From CAZJGG01 sp964545475 (GTDB taxonomy: Bacteria > Bacillota > Clostridia > Lachnospirales > JAISER01), in the NCBI GenBank assembly GCA_964545475.1, contig CAZJGG010000058.1:1-18604 (forward strand): a DNA stretch of 18,604 nucleotides, in the 5' to 3' direction. A program made the position numbers and the translations under genes. The notes under the pieces are model-generated. The model saw only the letters and a program-made list of their open reading frames with translations, had not been told where the DNA came from and did no database searches. The number at the start of each line of letters is the position of its first letter. The first letter of the stretch is position 1. Of the stretch, positions 1-7,297 are shown in pieces.

Positions 1-51
1 AATGTGTTGGTTATGCCGCATAAAATAAGGTAGCGGTTAGGTACAAATAGC

Positions 52-214
52 TATACTCCTTAACCATATAAAATAGTACTGAGTTGCGAGCAAATTTTGC
101 TTGTGGCAAGGAAGAGACGACGCCGTGTGCTAGCGGCACACAAGAAGTTGATGACGTAGTCCACAAGTAAAATCCGCCGCAAGACAGTGCTATTTTATGT
201 GGTTAAGGAGTATA
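52..214. repeat. 163-bp inverted-repeat element (MITE-like or structured RNA) upstream of mreC
   Basis: Bases 52-81 and 185-214 are complementary over 30 positions. The only two non-Watson-Crick positions are T opposite G, so an RNA copy would form an unbroken 30-bp stem with two G-U wobbles. After a small internal loop, pairing resumes at 84-88 with 178-182, 90-91 with 176-177, and 94-106 with 161-173. The tip holds a perfect 6-bp hairpin (GTGTGC at 125-130, GCACAC at 136-141). The right arm ends four bases before the mreC ribosome binding site. The outer ends are TATA-rich, which could hide a TA target duplication, but I cannot prove insertion. It could be a non-autonomous transposable element or a structured leader within an mreB-mreC transcript. 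Bases 1-51 show no gene, only a small TTATGC-c-GCATAA palindrome. Confidence 0.7.
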
Positions 215-232
215 TATAAGGAGAATGGAATT

Positions 233-1093
233 TTGGATTTCCTTAACAGACACAAAAGATTATTTATAATTATAGTATTGATTATTTGTATAGCGGCAAT
301 AATTGCAACGGTCAATTACCGGTTTAGACCTACATTTTTAGACGATGCTCTTGGTTATGTTGTATCGCCTGTGCAGGGCGCAATATCCGGAGCCGCAAAT
401 TGGGTAAAGCAAAAAACAGCTTATTTTACAGATAACTATGTTTACAAGCAGGAAAATATAAAATTAAGTCAGACAATTGATGAATTAAAGGCGGAAAACA
501 AGCGTCTTAAGCTTGTTGAAGAGGACTACCAAAAACTTACGCAACTTTTAGTTTTAAACGAAAAATATCCTGAAATAAAAAAAGTTGGTGCTTTAGTTAT
601 CGGCAAAGATACAAGCAACTGGTTTAATACCTTTACCGTTAACAAAGGCACAAACGACGGGTTGCAAAATAATTTAATGGTATTAACCTCAGGAGGGCTT
701 GTAGGTCGCATAACGAAAGCCGCCGATACATATTCGGAGGTTTTAACCATAATTGACAATAACTCCGCTGTATCGGTAAAATGCCTGCGGACGGAGGATA
801 TAGGGCTTTTAAAAGGGGATATATCTTTAACAAAGTCCGGGCTTTGCCGAATGGAGTTTAAAAAAGACGCAGAAATTTTAGAGGGAGACGAACTTGTAAC
901 GTCTCACTTAAGTGATATTTATCCGCCGGGCATTGCCGTGGGTATTGTTAAAGAAGTTCGTATGGACGACAAAGGACTTTCTAAATACGCAATTGTCATG
1001 CCTTACGTTGATTTTTCAAATATAGAATCCGTTTTGGTTTCAACGGAACGGTATAACCGCTTCAGAACCGGCGAGCCAGGCGTGGGAGAATAA
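233..1093 (+). CDS. mreC: Rod shape-determining protein MreC
   Basis: MreC is a bitopic membrane scaffold that links cytoplasmic MreB to the periplasm-facing synthases PBP2 and RodA during elongation. I start it at the TTG at 233 because AAGGAG lies at 218-223, nine bases before it. An in-frame ATG at 197 would add 12 residues, but it lies inside the inverted-repeat arm and has no ribosome binding site. From the TTG, residues about 9-27 form one hydrophobic transmembrane helix after a short basic segment. Residues about 71-108 are a charged heptad-like coiled coil (dimerisation), and the rest is the two-lobed beta domain with the family pattern NWFNTFTVNKGTNDGL, GLVGRI and the late PYVDFSNIESVLV stretch. 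The 286-residue length fits the family. It is followed one base later by mreD, as expected for an mreBCD operon. Identity is secure; the start is less so. Confidence 0.95.
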   Translation: MDFLNRHKRLFIIIVLIICIAAIIATVNYRFRPTFLDDALGYVVSPVQGAISGAANWVKQKTAYFTDNYVYKQENIKLSQTIDELKAENKRLKLVEEDYQKLTQLLVLNEKYPEIKKVGALVIGKDTSNWFNTFTVNKGTNDGLQNNLMVLTSGGLVGRITKAADTYSEVLTIIDNNSAVSVKCLRTEDIGLLKGDISLTKSGLCRMEFKKDAEILEGDELVTSHLSDIYPPGIAVGIVKEVRMDDKGLSKYAIVMPYVDFSNIESVLVSTERYNRFRTGEPGVGE

Positions 1094-1094
1094 T

Positions 1095-1607
1095 ATGCGG
1101 GTTTTTATTATTTCTTTAATTTTAATAATTAATGTTATTTTACAGTCAACTCTGTTTTCTTATATTGAGATCTTTGGTATAAGGCCTAACACATCGCTTA
1201 TAATAGTAGTTACGTACGCATTGTTAAGAAGTGATATAGAAGGGGCCATAGTTGGTTTTTTTGCCGGGCTTTTACAGGATATTTTGTTTGGAAGAGTAAT
1301 TGGGCTGTATGCGGCATTAGGTTTTATTACCGGGTTTTTATGCGGAAAGCCTTTTAAAGATTTTTACAGGGAAAATTATTTAATACCTATGTTCTTTGTT
1401 GGCATAAGCTGCATTGCATACGAATTTGTGTTTTATTTCTTATATTTTCTGTTTCAAGGTAAAATTGACGTTTTTTACTATTTAGGAAGAATAATTTTGC
1501 CGGAATCGGTTTACTGCATAGCCCTTACAATACCATTTTACAGAATAATGTATGGGATAAACGATAAAATCGAAGCCCACGAGCGTTTTTCAAGAAAGTT
1601 GTTTTAA
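1095..1607 (+). CDS. mreD: Rod shape-determining membrane protein MreD
   Basis: MreD is a small multi-pass membrane protein of the elongasome that stabilises the MreC-PBP2-RodA assembly. The 170-residue product is almost entirely hydrophobic, with five to six predicted transmembrane segments beginning at residue 1. It carries the family-like early phrase FGIRPNTSLIIVVTYALLRS and the loop GLLQDILFGRVIGLYA. It starts one base after the mreC stop, with its ribosome binding site (GGGAG) inside the end of mreC, so the two are translationally coupled. mrdA follows 12 bases later. Sequence conservation in this family is low, so position and membrane topology carry much of the identification. Confidence 0.93.
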   Translation: MRVFIISLILIINVILQSTLFSYIEIFGIRPNTSLIIVVTYALLRSDIEGAIVGFFAGLLQDILFGRVIGLYAALGFITGFLCGKPFKDFYRENYLIPMFFVGISCIAYEFVFYFLYFLFQGKIDVFYYLGRIILPESVYCIALTIPFYRIMYGINDKIEAHERFSRKLF

Positions 1608-1619
1608 GGGGATAAAACT

Positions 1620-4202
1620 ATGGAAGAAAACATGAAAACCAAAATATTAAGGGTTGTTACAAACAGGCTTTTAGTTATTACTTTAGTATTTTTTGGGATG
1701 TTCTATTTTTTGGTAACACAGCTTTTTGATCTTCAAATTGTAAATGGTCACGTTTACGAAGAAGAACTTACTATAACAAGAACCGAGACAATAGAAATCC
1801 CTGCACCAAGAGGCACTATTTATGACAGACTGGGCAGACCTTTAGCCATTAATAAATCTGCATATGTTATAAAGCTTAATCCGGGAATAAAAGTTGAAAA
1901 TATTAACGATATTGTGCTTAATATGGCTAACTTTCTTGAAGTAAGTGGGGAAAAATATGATACATATTTTCCTATTTCAAGAACACAGCCTTATACGTTT
2001 GCGTTTAATAACAGCGAAGCAAGAGAAAAACGCTGGAAAAAAGACATAAATGTAGCTGAGAATTTGACTGCTGATGAAGCAATGGAGTCACTTAGGAAAA
2101 AATTCGACGTTGACGAAAAATTAAGCGATGATGATGCATGGAAAATAGTTGCTTTTCGCTCGCTAATTTATATAAACCGATTTAACATGCATTTGCCTAT
2201 TACCATTGCATTTGATGTTAAAGAGGAAACAGTTATTCAGCTTGAAGAAAACAACGAGCTTTACGAATCGTTTTATTATGATATTGAGCCTTTAAGGGAA
2301 TACCCAGGTGGTGAGAGTGTCTCACATATAATAGGTTATACCGGAAGGATAAATGATAAGGAATATGAAGCTTTTAAGGATAAAGGTTACGGCGTAGACG
2401 ATAAAATCGGCAAAACGGGGCTTGAAAAATCTTTTGAAGACAGTTTCCGTGGCACAGCCGGCTGGCAGGAAGTTGAGATGGCGCAAAATGGCCGCCCAAT
2501 AAGGGTTAACGAAACAAAGCTGCCAACACCGGGGGATAAGCTGTTCCTTACTATTGACCTTGAATATCAAAAAAAAATATATACGGTTTTGGAAGAGCAA
2601 CTTAAAGAAATATTAAAAAATAAGCTTAAAGGTGTATCTGCAAAAGAAAAGCCAATATCCCAAAAAGAGCTTTTTATTTCTATGGTTAAAAGCAACAATA
2701 TTCCAGTGAAAGACATTTTAGATGCGGAAAGCGGAGAAAACACTTTAAAAATTAAGGCAATAATAGAAAAAAGCCTTAAAAATATGGAAAAAGAGCTTTC
2801 CGATGAAAAAGAGGAAAACCCACAAAAAATAAGAGAAAAAAATGCTAAGCTTGCTTTTTGTGATGCTATTGATGCCGGAGAAATTTCCAGCAAAACTATG
2901 GTTTTAATAATGTATGAGCTTGGAATTTTAAATGATGAAGAAAGTTATTTGGAAAGTGTAAAAGCGGGCCGCAGAACTACTTTACAGGTTATTATTGATA
3001 AAATTGACGACGGGCAAATAACGCCTCAAATGACTAACCTTGACCCGTGTACAGGAAGTGTTGTGGTTGTGGAAACTGCTACAGGGGGAGTTTTGGCGGC
3101 TGTTAACTACCCTTCATTTGATAATAATAGGCTTGCAAATTATATGGACAACGCATATTACAACAAAATTAACAATGACCCTACTACGCCTTTGTTAAAC
3201 AGATCTTTTATGGAAAGGCGTGCGCCCGGCTCTACATTTAAAATGATTTCTGCTCTTGCTGGGCTGGAATCCGGGATTATAAAACCAACAACAAGAATAA
3301 CGGATCTTGTGGCGTTTACAAAAGCCGGCAGACCTTATGCAAAATGTTGGTCCAGCGTGTCTCACGGTAGCATTAACGTTGAGCAGGCTCTTGAACATTC
3401 TTGCAACTACTTTTTTTCGGATATGGCGTATGAAATGGGAAATTCTAAAAATGGAAACCAGTTGGATTCCATTAGTATATTAAACAAATATATGATTGAG
3501 TTCGGTCTTAACGACAGAAGCGGCGTAGAAATCGGCGAATATAGAGATGCTGTTGACTTTCCGTTGGCCATATCTTCTCCAGCCTTTAAAGAAAAGATTG
3601 AAACAGACCGTAATTCCAACGCTCCGAGAAGAGATGTTGAATGGGTAGACGGAGATACTGTCCGTACTTCTTTCGGTCAGGCATACAACGGTTATTCTGC
3701 CGCAGTTATGGCAAAATATATTAATATGCTTGCAACTAACGGTGTTTACAAAGATTTGCATTTAATGGATAAAGTTTACGTTAACGACGTAACGGAAGAT
3801 ATAAACGCCGAAGATGCTAAAGTCGTTAGAGTTGAAAATTATAAGCAAAAGAATGAACATATTCTGGACTTAGACCCGGAACACTTAAAGGTTGTTATAA
3901 ACGGTATGCTTAAAGTTACCTCTACAGGAACGGCAAGAAGCACATTCGAGGGATTTCCAATTAAAGTTGCAGGGAAAACAGGAACAGCGCAGGAAAGCAC
4001 AAAACGCCAAGACCATGCTTCATTCGGAGGTTTTGCACCGGTGGAAGATCCCCAAATAGCCGTATACGTGATTATACCTTACGGTAATACAACAACAACT
4101 GCAAAACCGGCGGCTCAGGTTGCAAAAGAAGCAATAGCAGAATATTTCGGGCTTAACAACACATTTGAAAATGATTCTGAGAATAAAGACTTATCCATGT
4201 AA
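1620..4202 (+). CDS. mrdA: Penicillin-binding protein 2 (elongation-specific transpeptidase)
   Basis: This class B PBP cross-links glycan strands made by RodA along the lateral wall. The 860-residue protein has a short cytoplasmic tail and one transmembrane helix (about residues 17-38). A pedestal/dimerisation domain follows, with PAPRGTIYDRLGRPLA (61-76) and the HIIGYTGRI region (236-244). The transpeptidase domain shows all three motifs: STFK with nucleophile Ser538, SCN at 594-596 and KTGT at 786-789. It is longer than the about 630-residue Gram-negative PBP2. Most of the excess is a charged, mainly helical segment of about 150 residues (about 323-475), placed between the LTIDLEYQ strand and GSVVVVETATGG, just before the catalytic serine region. 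AAGGGG upstream supports the ATG at 1620; a second in-frame ATG lies at 1632. It belongs to the mreCD operon. Confidence 0.96.
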   Translation: MEENMKTKILRVVTNRLLVITLVFFGMFYFLVTQLFDLQIVNGHVYEEELTITRTETIEIPAPRGTIYDRLGRPLAINKSAYVIKLNPGIKVENINDIVLNMANFLEVSGEKYDTYFPISRTQPYTFAFNNSEAREKRWKKDINVAENLTADEAMESLRKKFDVDEKLSDDDAWKIVAFRSLIYINRFNMHLPITIAFDVKEETVIQLEENNELYESFYYDIEPLREYPGGESVSHIIGYTGRINDKEYEAFKDKGYGVDDKIGKTGLEKSFEDSFRGTAGWQEVEMAQNGRPIRVNETKLPTPGDKLFLTIDLEYQKKIYTVLEEQLKEILKNKLKGVSAKEKPISQKELFISMVKSNNIPVKDILDAESGENTLKIKAIIEKSLKNMEKELSDEKEENPQKIREKNAKLAFCDAIDAGEISSKTMVLIMYELGILNDEESYLESVKAGRRTTLQVIIDKIDDGQITPQMTNLDPCTGSVVVVETATGGVLAAVNYPSFDNNRLANYMDNAYYNKINNDPTTPLLNRSFMERRAPGSTFKMISALAGLESGIIKPTTRITDLVAFTKAGRPYAKCWSSVSHGSINVEQALEHSCNYFFSDMAYEMGNSKNGNQLDSISILNKYMIEFGLNDRSGVEIGEYRDAVDFPLAISSPAFKEKIETDRNSNAPRRDVEWVDGDTVRTSFGQAYNGYSAAVMAKYINMLATNGVYKDLHLMDKVYVNDVTEDINAEDAKVVRVENYKQKNEHILDLDPEHLKVVINGMLKVTSTGTARSTFEGFPIKVAGKTGTAQESTKRQDHASFGGFAPVEDPQIAVYVIIPYGNTTTTAKPAAQVAKEAIAEYFGLNNTFENDSENKDLSM

Positions 4203-4249
4203 AAAACATAAATCATAAATCGAAGATTTAATACGAAGGGAATGTTAAA

Positions 4250-4924
4250 ATGTCTAACCAAAATTGCGTTGTTTTTAAAGGGAACAAAAACGGAATAACG
4301 GTTATGCTTGACGAAAGCTGCGAATTTAGTGAAATAACGGATGTTTTGGGCGATAAGGTTGACGATGCCAAAAAATTTTTTGGCGGTGCAAAAACAGGTA
4401 TATCTTTTCAGGGGCGAAAGCTTACGGAAGAAGAGGAAACAGTTCTTTTAAATATTATCGCAAAACATGCAAATTTAAGCATTTCCTTTGTTTCTGAGGA
4501 TATATATAAAGGGGTTGAAACTAAGATTTCCGACAATAGTGTTAAACTGGATCAAACCGCTACTTATTCATCTAAATTATTTTCTTCAGAGCATATTACT
4601 AAATATCACGCAGGCTCTTTAAGAAACGGGCAGTCTATAAGATACCCCGGAAGCGTTGTTATTATGGGTGATGTTAATGCCGGGGCAGAGGTTATTGCAG
4701 AAGGCAATATAATAGTTTTAGGCGTTGTTAAAGGGCTTGTTCACGCCGGGGCAACGGGAAATGATGAATGCTTTGTTGCCGCAATTAATTTAGACCCAAC
4801 TCAGCTTAGAATTGCTGATATTATAACATATATCCCTAAAGAACCAGGAAAAAAAGAAAAAAAACTAAGCATTCCAAGTTATGCTTATATTAAAGATGGT
4901 CAGATATATATTTCGCCTTTATAA
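4250..4924 (+). CDS. minC: Septum site-determining protein MinC
   Basis: MinC inhibits FtsZ assembly away from midcell and is recruited to the membrane by MinD. The 224-residue protein has a variable N-terminal FtsZ-inhibiting domain (about 1-100). Its C-terminal beta-helix domain (about 115-215) has the family pattern GQSIRYPGSVVIMGDVNAG, then AEGNIIVLGVVKGLVHAG and the closing LDPTQLRIADIITYIP, the part that dimerises and binds MinD. An AAGGGA ribosome binding site precedes the ATG. It lies 47 bases after mrdA; that gap holds a small hairpin (TAAATC-gaa-GATTTA, 4216-4230) and no clear terminator, so read-through from mrdA is likely. Unusually, minD does not follow directly: about 1.2 kb of repeat array intervenes. 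Confidence 0.95.
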   Translation: MSNQNCVVFKGNKNGITVMLDESCEFSEITDVLGDKVDDAKKFFGGAKTGISFQGRKLTEEEETVLLNIIAKHANLSISFVSEDIYKGVETKISDNSVKLDQTATYSSKLFSSEHITKYHAGSLRNGQSIRYPGSVVIMGDVNAGAEVIAEGNIIVLGVVKGLVHAGATGNDECFVAAINLDPTQLRIADIITYIPKEPGKKEKKLSIPSYAYIKDGQIYISPL

Positions 4925-4973
4925 TATGGTCACTGAATAATGTTTTGCGTCTCTCCGCTTGACTAAGTGCACA

Positions 4974-6070
4974 TGGATTTCATTGTAGGGAACGCATTTC
5001 ATGCGTTCCGAAACTTCAAAAACTAATAATTTTGGCAATTTGGTATTACCGGAACGCATACAATGCGTTCCCTACAAGTGGGTAGGTATACGCGTTATTT
5101 TTTAAAATTGCAATAAGGTATAAATGGATTTCATCGTAGGGAACGCATTGTATGCGTTCCGTACAAGTAGTTAGGCATATGCGTTATTTTCTTAAAATTG
5201 CAATAAGGTATGAATGGATTTCATTGTAGGGAACGCATTTCATGCGTTCCGAAACTTCAAAAACTGATAATTTTAGCAATTTGGTATAATCGGAACGCAT
5301 AAAATGCGTTCCCTACGAGTAGGTAGGCAAATGGATTATTTTTTTAAAATTGCAATAAGGTATGAATGGATTTCACTGTAGGGAACGCATTGTATGCGTT
5401 CCGAAACTTCAAAATCTGATAATTTTGGCAATTTGATATCATCGGAACGCATAAAATGCGTTCCCTACAAGTAGGTAGGCATATGCGTTATTTTTTTAAA
5501 ATTGCAATATGGTATGAACGCATTTCATGCGTTCCGAAACTTCAAAAACTGATTATTTTAGCAATTTGGTATAATCGGAACGCATAAAATGCGTTCCCTA
5601 CAAGTAGGTAGGTATACGCGTTATTTTTTAAAATTGCAATAAGGTATAAATGGATTTGATTGTAGTGAACGCATTTCATGCGTTCCGAAACTTCAAAATC
5701 TAATAATTTTAGCAATTTGGTATAATCGGAACGCATAAAATGCGTTCCGTACAAGTAGGTAGGCATATGCGTTATTTTCTTAAAAATGCAATAAGGTATG
5801 AATGGATTTCATTGTAGGGAACGCATTTCATGCGTTCCGAAACTTCAAAAACTGATAATTTTAGCAATTTGGTATAATCGGAACGCATAAAATGCGTTCC
5901 CTACAAGTAGGTAGGCAAATGCGTTGTTTTTTAAAAATGCAATAAGGTATGAATGGATTTCATTGTAGGGAACGCATTTCATGCGTTCCGAAACTTCAAA
6001 ATCTGATAATTTTCGCAATTTGGTATAATCGGAACGCATAAATGCGTTCCCTACGAGTAGGTAGGCATAT
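4974..6070. repeat. Tandem array of eight ~151-bp palindrome-bearing units between minC and minD
   Basis: Units begin with ATGGATTTCATTGTAGGGA at 4974, 5124, 5214, 5366, 5650, 5802 and 5953, plus one lacking that segment at 5518. Lengths are 150, 90, 152, 152, 132, 152, 151 and 118. A full unit has a first palindrome (GGAACGCAT, 3-base loop, ATGCGTTCC), about 55 AT-rich bases containing TTTGGTATAAT, a second palindrome with the same stem, then CTACAAGTAGGTAGGCATATGCGTTA and a T-rich end. The stems are nearly invariant while loops vary (TTC, TGT, AAA, ACA). The outer flanks TGTAGGG and CCCTACA extend pairing between the first and last arms. That gives 15 palindromes in 1.1 kb. No gene is credible here. 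The layout resembles REP/BIME-type dispersed palindromes, here expanded in tandem. Bases 4925-4973 show nothing. Confidence 0.93.
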
Positions 6071-6080
6071 AATGATTAAT

Positions 6081-6109
6081 TTGCAAAAGCTTTAAAAATT
6101 TGGTATTAT
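6081..6109 (+). promoter_or_regulatory. Probable SigA promoter for minDE-rodA-mgsA
   Basis: TTGCAA at 6081-6086 and TATTAT at 6104-6109 are separated by exactly 17 bases, with a TGG extended -10 immediately before the -10 box. It begins about ten bases after the repeat array ends and about 50 bases before the minD start. The AATTTGGTATTAT stretch resembles the AATTTGGTATAAT inside each array unit. It would let minD be transcribed independently of minC. Confidence 0.65.
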
Positions 6110-6159
6110 AGAATAAAGCACTGGAATAAGTGTATGAAAAATTTACAGGGGGATGTTTT

Positions 6160-6951
6160 ATGAGCGAAGTTATTGTTATAACATCAGGAAAAGGCGGTGT
6201 AGGAAAAACAACCACGTCTGCTAATTTAGGAACCGGGCTTGCGGCAAAAGGCAAATCCGTTTGCATGGTGGATGCGGACATAGGGCTTCGCAACCTTGAT
6301 GTTATAATGGGTCTTGAAAACAGAATTGTTTACGACCTAGTTGATGTAATAGACGGACATTGCCGCTTAAAGCAGGCATTGATTAAAGATAAACGCTTTC
6401 AAAACTTATTTTTGCTTCCGGCGGCACAAACAAAAGATAAAAATGCCGTTAGCCCGGAGCAAATGCAAAAGCTTTGTGAGCAGTTAAAAGAAGAGTTCGA
6501 CTATATTATAATGGACTGCCCGGCAGGTATTGAGCAAGGCTTTAAAAACGCTGTGGCAGGAGCGGACAGGGCGGTTGTGGTTACAACGCCGGAGGTTTCC
6601 GCTGTTAGAGATGCGGACAGAATTATCGGCCTTTTAGAAGCCGAAGGTATAAAAAATCCGCTTTTAATTTTAAACAGAATCCGTGTAGACATGGTAAAAC
6701 GCGGCGATATGATGGCTTTAGATGATGTTACAGATATATTAGCTATAGACGTTTTAGGCATTGTGCCGGACGATGAAAGCATTGTTATTTCTTCTAATAA
6801 AGGTGAACCAGCCGTATTATCTGAAGAATCTCGTGCGGGACAAGCTTTTAGAAATATTGCAGATAGAATTTTGGGAAATGAAGTTCCTTTAATGAATTTA
6901 GATATTCAAGAAGGCTTTATGGACAAATTGAAAAAACTTTTTAAATTTTAA
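6160..6951 (+). CDS. minD: Septum site-determining ATPase MinD
   Basis: MinD is a membrane-cycling ParA/MinD-type ATPase that recruits MinC to the membrane and is released by MinE. The ATG at 6160 is chosen because AGGGGG at 6147-6152 precedes it and it gives the standard MSEVIVITSGKGGVGKTTT beginning; a GTG at 6130 would add ten unlikely residues. The deviant Walker A is at residues 10-18, with signature Lys11 and Lys16. DADIGLRNLDVIMGLENR (about 38-55) and MDCPAGIEQGF (switch II) match the family closely. The final FMDKLKKLFKF is the C-terminal amphipathic membrane-targeting helix. At 263 residues it is full length. minE follows after 14 bases. Confidence 0.97.
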   Translation: MSEVIVITSGKGGVGKTTTSANLGTGLAAKGKSVCMVDADIGLRNLDVIMGLENRIVYDLVDVIDGHCRLKQALIKDKRFQNLFLLPAAQTKDKNAVSPEQMQKLCEQLKEEFDYIIMDCPAGIEQGFKNAVAGADRAVVVTTPEVSAVRDADRIIGLLEAEGIKNPLLILNRIRVDMVKRGDMMALDDVTDILAIDVLGIVPDDESIVISSNKGEPAVLSEESRAGQAFRNIADRILGNEVPLMNLDIQEGFMDKLKKLFKF

Positions 6952-6965
6952 TAGGGGGCGGTTTA

Positions 6966-7256
6966 GTGGATTTATTTAGTTTTTTAAAAAGAAAGCAAAA
7001 CTCCAAAGATATTGCAAAAGACCGCCTAAAGCTTGTTTTAATCCATGATAGGGCGAATTGTTCCACTCAGCTTCTTGAGATGCTTAAAAACGATATTATA
7101 AAAGTTATTTCAAATTATATGGAAATAGACGAGGAAGGGCTTGATATTCAAATTTCTCAAACTCCTTCAGATTTGGGCGACGAAAATGTACCAATGCTTT
7201 GTGCAAACATACCTATAAAGAATATGCGCAAAACATCGTCTAAAGGCGATGAATAG
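6966..7256 (+). CDS. minE: Cell division topological specificity factor MinE
   Basis: MinE stimulates MinD ATP hydrolysis and drives Min oscillation. The 96-residue product starts at GTG 6966 with AGGGGG just upstream. It has a short amphipathic N-terminal membrane segment (LFSFLKRK), then the MinD-contact helix and strand region (about 18-34, DRLKLVLIHDRANCS). The C-terminal topological specificity domain (about 36-90) contains LLEMLKNDIIKVISNYMEID. Having MinE alongside MinC/MinD suggests an oscillating rather than a DivIVA-anchored Min system. It forms a tight pair with minD. Confidence 0.94.
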   Translation: MDLFSFLKRKQNSKDIAKDRLKLVLIHDRANCSTQLLEMLKNDIIKVISNYMEIDEEGLDIQISQTPSDLGDENVPMLCANIPIKNMRKTSSKGDE

Positions 7257-7270
7257 TTCTCTTATTTTTA

Positions 7271-7291
7271 GTTTTAGGTGGTTTTAGGTGG
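7271..7291 (+). promoter_or_regulatory. Duplicated ribosome binding site before rodA
   Basis: GTTTTAGGTG occurs twice in direct tandem (7271-7280 and 7281-7290), followed by GTTTTT. This gives two AGGTGG Shine-Dalgarno copies at 7276-7281 and 7286-7291. Only the second is well spaced (six bases) from the rodA ATG at 7298. Such a short tandem repeat could change copy number by slippage and move the ribosome binding site; that is inference. Confidence 0.6.
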
Positions 7292-7297
7292 TTTTTA

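Noticed and set aside
197..232. ATG at 197 as the mreC start
   Set aside because: It lies inside the inverted-repeat arm without an upstream ribosome binding site, whereas TTG 233 has AAGGAG at nine bases. It remains possible, so the start is not certain.
5542..6039. Minus-strand open frames of 64-74 codons within the minC-minD array, with repeated peptide sequence
   Set aside because: They follow the repeat unit, lack ribosome binding sites and change with unit length. They are a by-product of the tandem repeats.
4974..6070. CRISPR array
   Set aside because: Units are ~151 bp and almost identical throughout, with no short repeat alternating with unique spacers, and no cas genes nearby.
6130..6159. 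GTG at 6130 as the minD start
   Set aside because: It adds ten residues before the invariant MSEVIVITSGKGGVGK start and would place the AGGGGG ribosome binding site inside the coding region.
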